In this document: piece by piece, positions 25,213-34,800 of the stretch
Position numbering within the stretch: the first letter of the stretch is position 1
How the letters are laid out: the number at the start of each line of letters is the position of its first letter
Assembly: GCA_964480365.1 (NCBI GenBank)
Contig: CAYZPM010000018.1
Span: 1-64,000 of the forward strand
DNA from: CAIQPV01 sp964480365
Lineage (GTDB): Bacteria; Pseudomonadota; Gammaproteobacteria; Burkholderiales; Gallionellaceae
Direction: 5' to 3'
Length of the DNA: 64,000 bases
Made by a program: the position numbers and the translations under genes
Notes under the pieces: generated by a model
What the model was told of the DNA's origin: nothing
The model's input: the letters and a program-made list of their open reading frames with translations, nothing else
Databases searched by the model: none

Positions 25213-27455
25213 TGAAAAATATAATACAAGAAACAATGCGCTGGAGCGCTGCGTTCATATTACTGTGCATAATAACGGGCGTGCAACCGGCGCATGCGCA
25301 GGAGTCGAACACAAATAAAATTCCCGGCAAACACGAAACTGCGGCCAAGAACGATATCGCAAGCGCAAATAAGGAGATGGACTCGAATAAGACCCTATTC
25401 AATTTCGTCGATGCCGATATCGAATCGGTGATTGTGGCGTTCGGCGATTACACCAATACGAGGTTCATCATCGACCCGCGTGTTAAAGGCAAGATAAATC
25501 TGGTATACGATAAGCCGCTCAGCAAAGCTCAGGCATTCCAACTATTGACCTCGGTGTTGCGTTTGCAGGGTTACGCGGTAGTGCCTGGCAACGGCTATAT
25601 CAAAGTGGTGCCGGAAGCGGATGCCAAGTTGCAGGAGATTCCGATTCAGATCGGTGCAGTACGCGGCGACCAGATCGCGACTCAAATCTTTCATTTAAAT
25701 TATGAATCTGCAAACAGTCTGGTGGCGGTGTTGCGTCCGCTGATTGCACCTAACAACATCATCAACGCCGATACTGGCAATAACACGCTGATCATCACCG
25801 ATTACGCCGATAACCTGTTGCGGTTGGGCAAAATAATCGCGACACTGGATGTCCCCGCGACCAGCGATCTGGATGTAGTGCCTATCCGTTATGCGGTCGC
25901 CACCGATATCGCAGCGATGGTCAATCGGCTGCTGGAGCCGAGCGCGACAGCCGGAGGCGATGCCGGGCGCGTCACTCTGTTTGCTTATCCGCGCACCAAT
26001 TCGGTCGTAGTGCGCGCGCCGTCCGAAGCACGTGCCAATCTGGCGAAAACGCTGATTGCAAAATTCGACCAGCCGACCGCACAGCCGGGCAATGTGCATG
26101 TGATTTATCTGAAGAATGCCGAAGCGACAAAGCTTGCACTAACCTTGCGTGCCATCGTGACATCCGATACTTCCGCGATAACTTCAGCATCACCATCCTC
26201 CTCATCATCATCTTCATCACTATCCTCATTATCATCACCGTCTTCTTCATCAGCACCTTCATCATCAACGCCATCGTCAACATCGTCGCCAGCGCAGACA
26301 TCACTGCCCAGCGGAGGAGCAGCCGGATTCATTCAAGCTGACCCAACGACTAATTCACTGATCATCACCGCCAGCGAGCAGGTCTACCGCGACTTGCGCA
26401 CAGTCATCGACCAGCTTGATGCGCGCCGCGCCCAGGTTTATATCGAAACGATGATCGTCGAAGTGGATACAAATAAATCCGCCGCTTTGGGGGCGCAATT
26501 GGCTGGCTTGTCGGGAAGTACCACGAGCAATGCTCGGGTCGGTGCCGTGACCGGATTCAGTACAGGAGGCGACAATCTGATCAGCCAGGCCGCCGCAAAA
26601 TTAAGCACGGGCATACCTCTTGCACCGAGCAACGGTTTGACCCTCGCCGTTCTTAACCAGGCTGGAGTGGGGGCATTGATTCATGCGCTTGAAACCGACA
26701 CCAGCGCAAATATCCTGTCGATGCCCAACCTGATCACGCTCGACAATGAAGAAGCAAAGATAATGGTCGGCTCTAACGTGCCTTTCATTACCGGCCAATA
26801 CACGACGGCGGCATCGTCTGGCAGTGCGGGGGTGAATCCGTTCCAGACGGTCGAACGCCATGATATCGGTTTGACGTTGCGGGTGCGTCCGCAGATATCG
26901 CAAGGCGGCACGGTCAAGATGGCGATTTATCAGGAAACATCGGCTATTACGGATACGACCAATCCAGCCGGAATCATCACCAGCAAGAGATCGCTCGACA
27001 CTAACGTGCTGGTGGACGACGGGCAGATCATCGTGCTGGGCGGCTTGATCGATGACAACTTTCAAGACAGTGTCGAAAAGGTGCCCGGCTTGAGCAGCAT
27101 ACCCCTCATCGGCAATTTGTTCCAATACAAGACGCGCAGCCGCGTCAAAACCAACTTGATGGTGTTCTTGCGTCCGACCATAGTACGCAGCAATGAGCAG
27201 AGTGTGAGTCTGGCTGGAGATCGTTACGATTTCATCCGCAAAGAGGGGGTCAACACGCAGCCGGAACCGGCAATCGTATTTCTAAACACGGGCACGCCGC
27301 AGTTGCCGCCGCTACAGGATGGCCGTTTGAACGGAGGTCTTTTGTTCAACAACACCGCGCCCGGCGCTCCGGCGAATACGCCACCTGCCCCGCCACAAAA
27401 TCCATTTTCACAACCCCCTGCTCCACAACAACCTACAGCAGTACCACAGCAGTAA
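25209..27455 (+). CDS. gspD: T2SS outer-membrane secretin GspD
   Basis: A 748-residue protein: signal peptide ending PAHAQ, N0 domain (FNFVDADIESVIVAFGDYT), N1-N3 domains, then the secretin core (QVYIETMIVEVDTNKSAALG, VGSNVPFITGQYTT, GLTLRVRPQIS, VLGGLIDDNF, PLIGNLFQYKTRSRVKTNLMVF split over the end) and a Pro-rich tail. It forms the outer-membrane channel. Residues about 318-372 are an unusual Ser-rich tract (nt about 26160-26320) built from TCA/TCC repeats inside the N3 region. The start overlaps gspN by four bases. Confidence 0.96.
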   Translation: MMKNIIQETMRWSAAFILLCIITGVQPAHAQESNTNKIPGKHETAAKNDIASANKEMDSNKTLFNFVDADIESVIVAFGDYTNTRFIIDPRVKGKINLVYDKPLSKAQAFQLLTSVLRLQGYAVVPGNGYIKVVPEADAKLQEIPIQIGAVRGDQIATQIFHLNYESANSLVAVLRPLIAPNNIINADTGNNTLIITDYADNLLRLGKIIATLDVPATSDLDVVPIRYAVATDIAAMVNRLLEPSATAGGDAGRVTLFAYPRTNSVVVRAPSEARANLAKTLIAKFDQPTAQPGNVHVIYLKNAEATKLALTLRAIVTSDTSAITSASPSSSSSSSSLSSLSSPSSSSAPSSSTPSSTSSPAQTSLPSGGAAGFIQADPTTNSLIITASEQVYRDLRTVIDQLDARRAQVYIETMIVEVDTNKSAALGAQLAGLSGSTTSNARVGAVTGFSTGGDNLISQAAAKLSTGIPLAPSNGLTLAVLNQAGVGALIHALETDTSANILSMPNLITLDNEEAKIMVGSNVPFITGQYTTAASSGSAGVNPFQTVERHDIGLTLRVRPQISQGGTVKMAIYQETSAITDTTNPAGIITSKRSLDTNVLVDDGQIIVLGGLIDDNFQDSVEKVPGLSSIPLIGNLFQYKTRSRVKTNLMVFLRPTIVRSNEQSVSLAGDRYDFIRKEGVNTQPEPAIVFLNTGTPQLPPLQDGRLNGGLLFNNTAPGAPANTPPAPPQNPFSQPPAPQQPTAVPQQ
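26190..26300 (+). repeat. TCA/TCC low-complexity tract within gspD
   Basis: Trinucleotide-like run encoding mostly Ser with some Pro, Thr and Leu. Such tracts are prone to length change; here it stays in frame. Confidence 0.8.
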
Positions 27456-27462
27456 TTCTGTG

Positions 27463-28887
27463 ATGGATGCTCGCCTTCTCCCATTTGCATTCGCCCGCGA
27501 CTTCGCGTTGCTGGCACGACACATCGGTACAGTGGATGGCCCTGTCGAAGTCTGGATATCGGAAGCCACCACGCCCAGAGCGATTGCGGAAGTGAGCCGC
27601 TGTTTCGGACGCATCAAGCTGAAATTGATGCCGCGCGATGAACTGGCAGCAGCGATTGCCAAAGCCTATGCTGGCTCGGGCGGAGATGCGGCGCAGGTCA
27701 TCGATGAATACGAATCTGATCTCGACCTGGCGAAACTGATGCTGGACATGCCGGCGGTCGAAGACTTGCTGGAATCTGCCGATGATGCGCCGGTGATCCG
27801 CATGATAAATGCGCTGCTGACGCAGGCATTGCGCGAAGGTGCATCAGATATTCATATCGAACCGTTCGAGCAGATTTCGGTGGTGCGCTTTCGCATCGAC
27901 GGCAGTCTGCGCGATGTGGTACGACCGAAGAAGGCGATCCATCCATCGCTGATTTCGCGCATCAAGATCATGGCGCAACTCGACATCGCCGAAAAACGCT
28001 TGCCGCAGGATGGTCGCATCAGCCTGCGCGTTGGTGGCAAACAGGTCGATGTGCGAGTTTCCACCCTGCCGACCGGATATGGCGAACGCGCGGTATTGCG
28101 CCTGCTCGACAAACAAGCCGGACAGCTCGACTTGCAGAGTTTGGGCATGAGTCCGGAAGTGCTGACGCAATTCGACAAACTAATCACGCAACCGTACGGC
28201 ATCGTACTGGTCACCGGCCCGACCGGTTCCGGCAAGACCACCACGCTGTATGCCGCGCTGTCACGGCTGAATGAGATCAGCACCAATATCATGACGGTCG
28301 AAGATCCAATCGAATACGAACTGAACGGTATCAGCCAGACTCAGGTCAATGCACGCATCGACATGACGTTCGCCAAGGCGTTGCGCGCAATTTTACGGCA
28401 GGATCCGGACATCATTATGATCGGCGAAATCCGCGATCTGGAAACAGCGCAGATTGCGGTTCAGGCATCCTTGACCGGCCACTTGGTGCTGGCAACCTTG
28501 CACACCAATGATTCTGCGGCAGCGGTCACGCGTTTGCTCGACATGGGCATCGAGCCGTTCCTGCTGTCGTCGTCGCTGCTCGGTGTCGTCGCCCAGCGTC
28601 TGGTGCGAAAATTATGCGAGCACTGCAAACGGCATGATGGCGAATTTTGGCAAGCAGCCGGGTGCGACAAATGCGGCCACACCGGCTACCAGGGTCGTGT
28701 CGGCGTATATGAGTTATTGCTGACCACCGATCAAATTCGCGCGCAAATCCATAACCGCGCATCGGAAGCCGACATCCGCGTCACCGCGCAACAAGACGGA
28801 ATGCGTACCATGCGTGAAGATGGCGAGCGCTGGCTGGCAGATGGCACGACGACGCAGGCAGAATTATTGCGCGTCACCAAAGAATAA
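27463..28887 (+). CDS. gspE: T2SS ATPase GspE
   Basis: A 474-residue protein: an N1E-like N-terminus, Walker A GPTGSGKTTT at about residue 252, Asp box (NIMTVEDPIEYEL), Walker B (DPDIIMIGEIRDLETAQIA) and His box (LTGHLVLATLHTND). A two-CxxC zinc motif (CEHC near residue 385 and CDKC near 403) is present; the usual spacing between pairs is longer, so the loop is short here. It powers pseudopilus assembly. ATG 27463 is used; a GTG at 27460 is possible. Confidence 0.96.
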   Translation: MDARLLPFAFARDFALLARHIGTVDGPVEVWISEATTPRAIAEVSRCFGRIKLKLMPRDELAAAIAKAYAGSGGDAAQVIDEYESDLDLAKLMLDMPAVEDLLESADDAPVIRMINALLTQALREGASDIHIEPFEQISVVRFRIDGSLRDVVRPKKAIHPSLISRIKIMAQLDIAEKRLPQDGRISLRVGGKQVDVRVSTLPTGYGERAVLRLLDKQAGQLDLQSLGMSPEVLTQFDKLITQPYGIVLVTGPTGSGKTTTLYAALSRLNEISTNIMTVEDPIEYELNGISQTQVNARIDMTFAKALRAILRQDPDIIMIGEIRDLETAQIAVQASLTGHLVLATLHTNDSAAAVTRLLDMGIEPFLLSSSLLGVVAQRLVRKLCEHCKRHDGEFWQAAGCDKCGHTGYQGRVGVYELLLTTDQIRAQIHNRASEADIRVTAQQDGMRTMREDGERWLADGTTTQAELLRVTKE

Positions 28888-28893
28888 ATTGCT

Positions 28894-28983
28894 AGCTGTA
28901 AGTTGATAGACGTAAGTCGTAAGTTATAAACCGCGAAGCGACAACACCAACTACCAACTTGCGTCTTACGACTTGTAACTTGT
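28894..28983. repeat. Imperfect inverted repeat between gspE and gspF
   Basis: The 115-bp gap holds GTAAGTCGTAAGTT on one side and ACTTGCGTCTTACGACTTGT on the other, which can pair over about 15 bases. It breaks the otherwise tight gene packing and looks like an inserted MITE- or REP-type element. Confidence 0.5.
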
Positions 28984-29002
28984 TTAGGATTAAGGACACA
29001 CC

Positions 29003-30223
29003 ATGCCAGCATTCAGTTATGAATCTGTCGATGCACTTGGCGCCACCAAAAAAGGTGTGGTCAACGCCGACAGCGCGCGTGCTGCGCGCGCAAATTTGCG
29101 TGCGCAGGGTCTGGTGCCGATCAGCGTCGATGCGATTGCGACCCAGATCGATGCATCGGGACAAACAAAACGTAGAGCATTCGGCGATCATCTGTCTACC
29201 GTTGAGTTGGCACTATTCACGCGCCAGCTATCGAGTCTGCTGGAAGCGAGCCTGCCGCTGGAGCAGGCATTTTCCGCGTTGCTGGAACAAGCCGAACGCA
29301 CCTATGTGCGTGATTTGATCGCTTCGATACGCTCAGAGGTGATGGGAGGTGCGTCACTGTCCGATGCGCTGGCGCGATATCCGCGCGATTTTGCCGATAT
29401 CTATCGTGCGCTGGTCGCGTCCGGCGAGCAAATTGGCCAATTGGCGCGTGTGCTGTCGCGGCTTTCCGACTACATCGAGCGGCGCAATCTATTGGTGCAA
29501 AAAGTCAAGCTCGCGTTTACCTATCCGGCTATCGTCACTGTGGTGGCGTTTGCGATCGTGATTTTTTTGCTGACCTACGTGGTGCCGCAAATCGTGTCGG
29601 TATTTGCCAATACCAAACAAAAGTTGCCGTTCCTGACTACAGTAATGCTGGGGGTTTCAGATTTCGTGCGTAATTATGGAATATACGTTTTTCTGGCTGT
29701 CGTAGCACTGGCTTTCGCCTGGCGGCGAGCACTGAAAGACCCCGCAATCAAGATGCGCTGGCATACCTGGCTGTTGACCGCACCGCTGTATGGGAGATTC
29801 GAGCGCAGCCTCAATACCGCGCGCTTCGCCAGCACTCTGGCGATCACCACGGGTTCCGGCGTACCGATATTGCGCGCGTTGCAAACCAGTCGCGATACGC
29901 TGACCAATGTCGCCATGCGCTTACAAGTCGAAGAAGCGGCGAACAACGTGCGCGAAGGCATCGGTTTGGCACGCGCGCTGTCGGAGCACAAATATTTCCC
30001 GCCGATGCTGATCCACATGATCCGCGCCGGTGAAGTCACCGGAGAATTACCGGCGATGTTGGAGCGCGCCGCCAATGCGCAGGAGCAGGATCTGGAACGA
30101 CGCGCAATGACCATAGCCGGACTGCTGGAACCTGCACTGATACTGGCGATGGGAGTAGTCGTGCTGCTGATCGTGCTGGCGGTGCTGATGCCGATCATCG
30201 AGATCAACCAGTTGGTGCATTAA
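29003..30223 (+). CDS. gspF: T2SS inner-membrane platform protein GspF
   Basis: A 406-residue protein with two T2SSF domains (first about residues 70-195 with FTRQLSSLLEASLPLEQAF; second about 272-395 with ARFASTLAITTGSGVPILRAL) and three transmembrane segments (AIVTVVAFAIVIFLLTYVV; IYVFLAVVALAFAW; ILAMGVVVLLIVLAVLMPI). Starts MPAFSYESVDALGATKKG, the family's usual start. Confidence 0.96.
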   Translation: MPAFSYESVDALGATKKGVVNADSARAARANLRAQGLVPISVDAIATQIDASGQTKRRAFGDHLSTVELALFTRQLSSLLEASLPLEQAFSALLEQAERTYVRDLIASIRSEVMGGASLSDALARYPRDFADIYRALVASGEQIGQLARVLSRLSDYIERRNLLVQKVKLAFTYPAIVTVVAFAIVIFLLTYVVPQIVSVFANTKQKLPFLTTVMLGVSDFVRNYGIYVFLAVVALAFAWRRALKDPAIKMRWHTWLLTAPLYGRFERSLNTARFASTLAITTGSGVPILRALQTSRDTLTNVAMRLQVEEAANNVREGIGLARALSEHKYFPPMLIHMIRAGEVTGELPAMLERAANAQEQDLERRAMTIAGLLEPALILAMGVVVLLIVLAVLMPIIEINQLVH

Positions 30224-30236
30224 TACAAAACAATCC

Positions 30237-30289
30237 GTAGGTCGGGCTACGCCCGACAACCAAAATCCGGCGGGTAAAACCCGCCCTAC
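30237..30289. repeat. GTAGG-type dispersed repeat, full copy
   Basis: Two hairpin arms: GTAGGTCGGGC-TAC-GCCCGAC and GGCGGGT-AAA-ACCCGCCCTAC, between gspF and gspC. A second full copy is at 36579-36634 and a fragment at 740-759. Confidence 0.75.
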
Positions 30290-30312
30290 GAAATCGGAAT
30301 TAAAGGAACACC

Positions 30313-30753
30313 ATGAAACGCCTGCCCATGATTGCAAGTTTTGTACTGTTTATCGCCCTGTGCGTGTCGGTTGCCTATTGGTCAATGCAATTGCTCAAGC
30401 CGCCAGTACGTTCGGTTGTTGCACAACCCAAGACAATTCAGCCTGCCCCAAAGCTGGATGCGGCGGCAAGCTTGTTAGGTGGTCATGCGAATACTGTTGT
30501 CGCCAGCAATTTTCAATTAAAAGGCGTGGTGGTCGCAAGCAATCCGGCGGAGAGTATTGCAATACTGGCGGCTAACGGCAAGCCCGCGCAAGCGATCATA
30601 ACCAATGCGGAAGTAATGCCCGGCGTCACTCTCAAAGAAGTAAATCGACGTTATGTGTTGCTGTCGGAAGGCGGCGTGATCAAACAGGTCGAATTGCCGG
30701 AAGATATGAAAGCTGCCAGGGTGGGCGCAGATTTTGCGCCCACGCGGAAATAG
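30313..30753 (+). CDS. gspC: T2SS inner-membrane protein GspC, short form
   Basis: A 146-residue protein with one N-terminal transmembrane helix, a Pro-rich linker and the HR (homology region) domain: FQLKGVVVASNPAESIAILA, then MPGVTLKEVNRRYVLLSEGG. GspC links the inner platform to GspD through this domain and helps choose substrates. The PDZ or coiled-coil C-terminal domain of the enterobacterial protein is absent, and the gene is last rather than first in the operon. Confidence 0.85.
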   Translation: MKRLPMIASFVLFIALCVSVAYWSMQLLKPPVRSVVAQPKTIQPAPKLDAAASLLGGHANTVVASNFQLKGVVVASNPAESIAILAANGKPAQAIITNAEVMPGVTLKEVNRRYVLLSEGGVIKQVELPEDMKAARVGADFAPTRK

Positions 30754-30826
30754 ACTCTCTCGGGTTCAAAGCTAACCAGTGATTGCATAATGTGCTATAA
30801 GTTAAATCCGTTCGTTATATCCACAA

Positions 30827-30870
30827 TGTGCGGTAACGCACATATAACAGCATGTCTGATGGTGTAGAGT
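30827..30870 (+). promoter_or_regulatory. Probable autoregulatory operator-promoter of the Crp/Fnr gene
   Basis: TGTGCG-GTAA-CGCACA (30827-30842), a perfect dyad of the same class as in the lipoprotein promoters, with TAGAGT (30865-30870) centred 33 bp downstream. The regulator start is about 110 bp further on. Confidence 0.6.
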
Positions 30871-30980
30871 TATAAGCAAGCGTGGATTAATTCACCAATT
30901 GGCAGTTGCGTTCCGCTGTTTCATTACTTTTACCCTATTGCTTGCATGCTCACGAGACAAGGAAATGATCGCTAACTGTT

Positions 30981-31712
30981 ATGATTTCCATACAGCATAA
31001 CCCCAATCAAAACCACCTTCTCGCTGCCTTGTCTGGGGAAATATCCGAGCGCATTTTCCCTCATCTGGAGCTGATCTCGATGCCGCTTGGTCAAGTCCTC
31101 TACGAATCCGGCGGCCAATTGCAACACGTCTATTTCCCGACGACCTCCATCTTGTCCCTGCACTACATCATGGAGAGTGGCGCATCAGCCGAAATCGCGG
31201 GTGTGGGCAATGAGGGCGTACTCGGGATTTCGCTTTTCATGGGCGGCAATACGACGCCGAGCCGGGCCACCGTGCAGACGGCGGGCTACGGTTACCGATT
31301 GAAAGGGCGATTGATGATGGAAGAATTCAATCGTGCTGGACCGATGATGCGTTTGATGCTGCGTTACACCCAGGCCTTAATGACTCAGATGTCCCAGACT
31401 GCGGTGTGCAACCGGCATCATTCGGTGGAGCAGCAACTGTGTCGCTGGCTGTTGTTAACCCTCGACCGTTTGCCCTCGAATGAATTTACCATGACGCAAG
31501 AATTGATTGCCAGCATGATCGGCGTACGCCGCGAAAGCATCACGGAAACTGCCGTGGTTTTGCAGCGCGAGGGGTTGATTAAATGCCGTCGTGGCCACAT
31601 CACCGTGCTTGATCGATCAGGGTTGGAGTCCAACGTTTGCGAATGCTACAACGTAGTCAAGAAGGAATTCCATCGCTTGCTCCGCGATACAGGCACCGTC
31701 GAGAGGCGGTAG
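30981..31712 (+). CDS. Crp/Fnr-family transcriptional regulator
   Basis: A 243-residue protein with an N-terminal cyclic-nucleotide-binding-like beta-roll (LISMPLGQVLYESGGQLQHV, GVGNEGVLGI), a long dimer helix (MRLMLRYTQALMTQMSQTAV) and a C-terminal winged helix with recognition helix VRRESITETAVVLQREG. The R-E pair lies where CRP has Arg180/Glu181, which read G-C rich half sites. No N-terminal Cys cluster, so it is not an Fnr-type iron-sulfur sensor. The ligand is unknown. A matching dyad lies in its own upstream region and at the T2SS and lipoprotein promoters. The ribosome site is weak. Confidence 0.9.
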   Translation: MISIQHNPNQNHLLAALSGEISERIFPHLELISMPLGQVLYESGGQLQHVYFPTTSILSLHYIMESGASAEIAGVGNEGVLGISLFMGGNTTPSRATVQTAGYGYRLKGRLMMEEFNRAGPMMRLMLRYTQALMTQMSQTAVCNRHHSVEQQLCRWLLLTLDRLPSNEFTMTQELIASMIGVRRESITETAVVLQREGLIKCRRGHITVLDRSGLESNVCECYNVVKKEFHRLLRDTGTVERR

Positions 31713-31802
31713 ATACCAAAGATATATTTGTTGGTAGCCGGATTAGCGTATAAGTCGTTTAAGTATTAGAGCATTTTACGATTTCCATAAAGAAGGTAGT
31801 CC

Positions 31803-34800
31803 ATGTCCGAAGAAATCCGCGATGCCGTCATTCTCAAACCCGCCGCAGGTACGACGGAGGGCATCGCTGAGTCTAAACGCCAGAAAGCCTTGCTTAAAAC
31901 CGGTGCCTTGCAGAACGCGATTCTCAACAGCGCTAACTTTTCGAGTATCGCCACCGACGAGAAGGGCGTGATTCAGATTTTCAACGTCGGCGCCGAGCGC
32001 ATGCTGGGCTACGCGGCTGTAGACGTGCTGAACAAGATCACCCCGGTCGAGATTTTCGATCCGCAGGAATTGATCGTGCGCGCGCAAGCGCTAAGCGTCG
32101 AGCTTGACACCCCGATTGCGCCGGGCTTCGAGGCCTTGGTGTTCAAGGCCTCGCGCGGCATCGAAGATATTTACGAGCTGACCAAAATCCGCAAGGACGG
32201 CAGCCGCTTTCCGGCCATAGTGTCGGTAACGGCGCTGCGCGATGCTCAAGGTGAAATCATCGGCTATCTGCTGCTCTGCACCGACAACACCGCGCGCAAG
32301 CAGGTCGAAGCGGAGCGCCAGCATTTGCTCGAAATTCAGGAGGAGACGAATAAACAACTGCAGCAGACCAACCTCACCTTGCAGGTCAGCGAGGAAAGGC
32401 TTGCCGTTACGCTCAACTCCATCGGCGATGCCGTGATCGCCACCGATGCCGAAGCGCGTGTGACGCTCCTGAATCCCCTTGCCGAACAGCTCACCGGATG
32501 GACGCGAGCAGAAGCCATCGGTCGCCCGGTGGACGAGGTTTTTCACATCATCAACCAGGAAACCCGTCAACCCGCCATTATTCCGGTAATGGAAACCTTG
32601 GTGCATGGCACGATACAGGGCCTGGCCAACCACACCGTACTGATTTCAAGCGATGGCAGCGAGTGCGCTATCGCCGACAGTTGTGCGCCGATACGCGACC
32701 GCGACGACCAAGTGATCGGCGCCGTGCTGGTGTTCCGCGATGTCACCGAGGAATATACAGTGCAGCAGACCATGGAAGAGCAACAGATCGAACTGGAGTT
32801 GCAGAACGAGGAACTGCGCACTTCGCAGGAAGCACTGCACATCTCGCAGGAGCGCTATTTCGATCTCTATGACTTCGCGCCGGTGGGCTATTGCACCATC
32901 AGCGAGCAGGGGCTGATCCTGGAGGCCAACCTCACCACCGCCAACTTGCTGGGCCTGCCCCGGGGCGAGTTGGTCAACCAGCCAATCTCCCGTTTTATCG
33001 TCAAGGAAGACGCAGACATCTACTACCTTCTGCACAAACAGCTCAGCAAGATCGGTGAAGCGCAGAAATGCGAGTTGCGGATGGTGAACGACGGCAAGCA
33101 AATCTGGATGCAACTGTCCATCACCACCGCGCAGGACAATGGCGCGCCCGTGCTCCGCATCGTGATGAATGACATCAACGAACGCAAGCGGGCCGAAGAG
33201 GCGCTGTTTAAGGCGGGGGCTTTGCAGCGCGCGATTTTCAACAGCGCCAATTTCTCCAGTATCGCCACTGACGCTAAGGGCGTGATTCAGATTTTCAACG
33301 TGGGAGCCGAGCGCATGCTGGGCTACACAGCCGCCGACGTGATGAACAAGATCACCCCAGCCGAGATTTCCGATCCGCAGGAAGTAATCGCGCGCGCGGA
33401 AGCCTTGAGCGTCGAACTCGGAACCCCGATTACACCGGGCTTCGAGGCCTTGGTGTTCAAGGCCTCGCGCGGCATCGAGGATATTTACGAATTGACCTAC
33501 ATCCGCAAGGACGGTAGCCGCTTCCCGGCCATCGTGTCGGTTACTGCGTTGCGCGACGATGAAAACACCATCATCGGCTATCTGCTGATCGGCACGGACA
33601 ACACCGCGCGCAAGCAGGCGGAGGAAGCACTGCTCAAGGCGGGAGCCTTGCAGAGCGCGATTTTCAACAGCGCCAACTTCTCCAGTATCGCCACTGACGC
33701 GAAAGGCGTGATTCAGATTTTTAACGTGGGGGCCGAGCGCATGCTGGGCTACGCGGCTGCCGACGTGATGAACAAGATCACCCCAGCCGAAATTTCCGAT
33801 CCGCAGGAAGTGATTGCGCGCGCGAAAGCACTAAGCGCAGAACTCGAAACCCAGATTGCGCCGGGCTTCGAGACCTTGGTGTTCAAGGCCTCGCGCGGCA
33901 TCGAGGATATTTACGAACTGACCTACATCCGCAAGGACGGCAGCCGCTTCCCTGCGGTCGTGTCGGTCACGGCGTTGCGTGACGATAAAAACGCCATCAT
34001 CGGTTACCTGCTGATCGGTACCGACAACACCGCGCGCAAGCAGATCGAAGCCGAGCAAAAGCTGCTCGACCAGCGGCTGCGCGACCAGCAGTTCTACACG
34101 CGCTCGCTCATCGAGTCCAACATCGACGCGCTGATGACTACCGATCCATCCGGCATCATTTCCGATGTCAACAAACAGATGGAAGAACTCACCGGTTGTA
34201 CGCGCGATGAACTGATTGGCGCGCCGTTCAAAAATTACTTCACCGATCCTGAGCGTGCCGAAGCAGCCATCAAGCAGGTGCTGAGCGAAAAGAAGGTCTC
34301 CAACTACGAGCTTACCGCGCGCGCCATGGACGGCAAGAAAACGGTGGTGTCTTTCAACGCGGCCACCTTCTACAATCGTGACAGGAAGCTGCAGGGCGTG
34401 TTCGCCGCTGCGCGCGATGTCACCGAACGCAAACGCATGGATCATGAACTGGAAAACGCCAAGTCTGTTGCGGAAAACGCCAACCTCGCCAAATCGGATT
34501 TCCTCTCCAGAATGAGCCATGAATTGCGCACGCCCCTGAACGCCATCCTCGGCTTCGCCCAATTGCTGGAGGCCGGTACCCCGCCGCCAACGGCCACCCA
34601 GATTGTAAGGCTACACCAGATTATCAAGGCAGGATGGTATCTGCTGGAACTGATTAACGAAATACTCGATCTCGCGGTAATCGAGTCAGGAAAACTGTCA
34701 CTGTCGCGCGAACCGGTGTCGCTGGTCGATGTCATGCGCGAATGCCAAGCCATGATCGAACCGCAGGCGCAAAAAAGCGACATCCATATAAGCTTTCTCC

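Noticed and set aside
33831..34562. Minus-strand frame of 243 codons
   Set aside because: Antisense to the PAS repeats of the kinase gene; similar shadows recur at each PAS copy.
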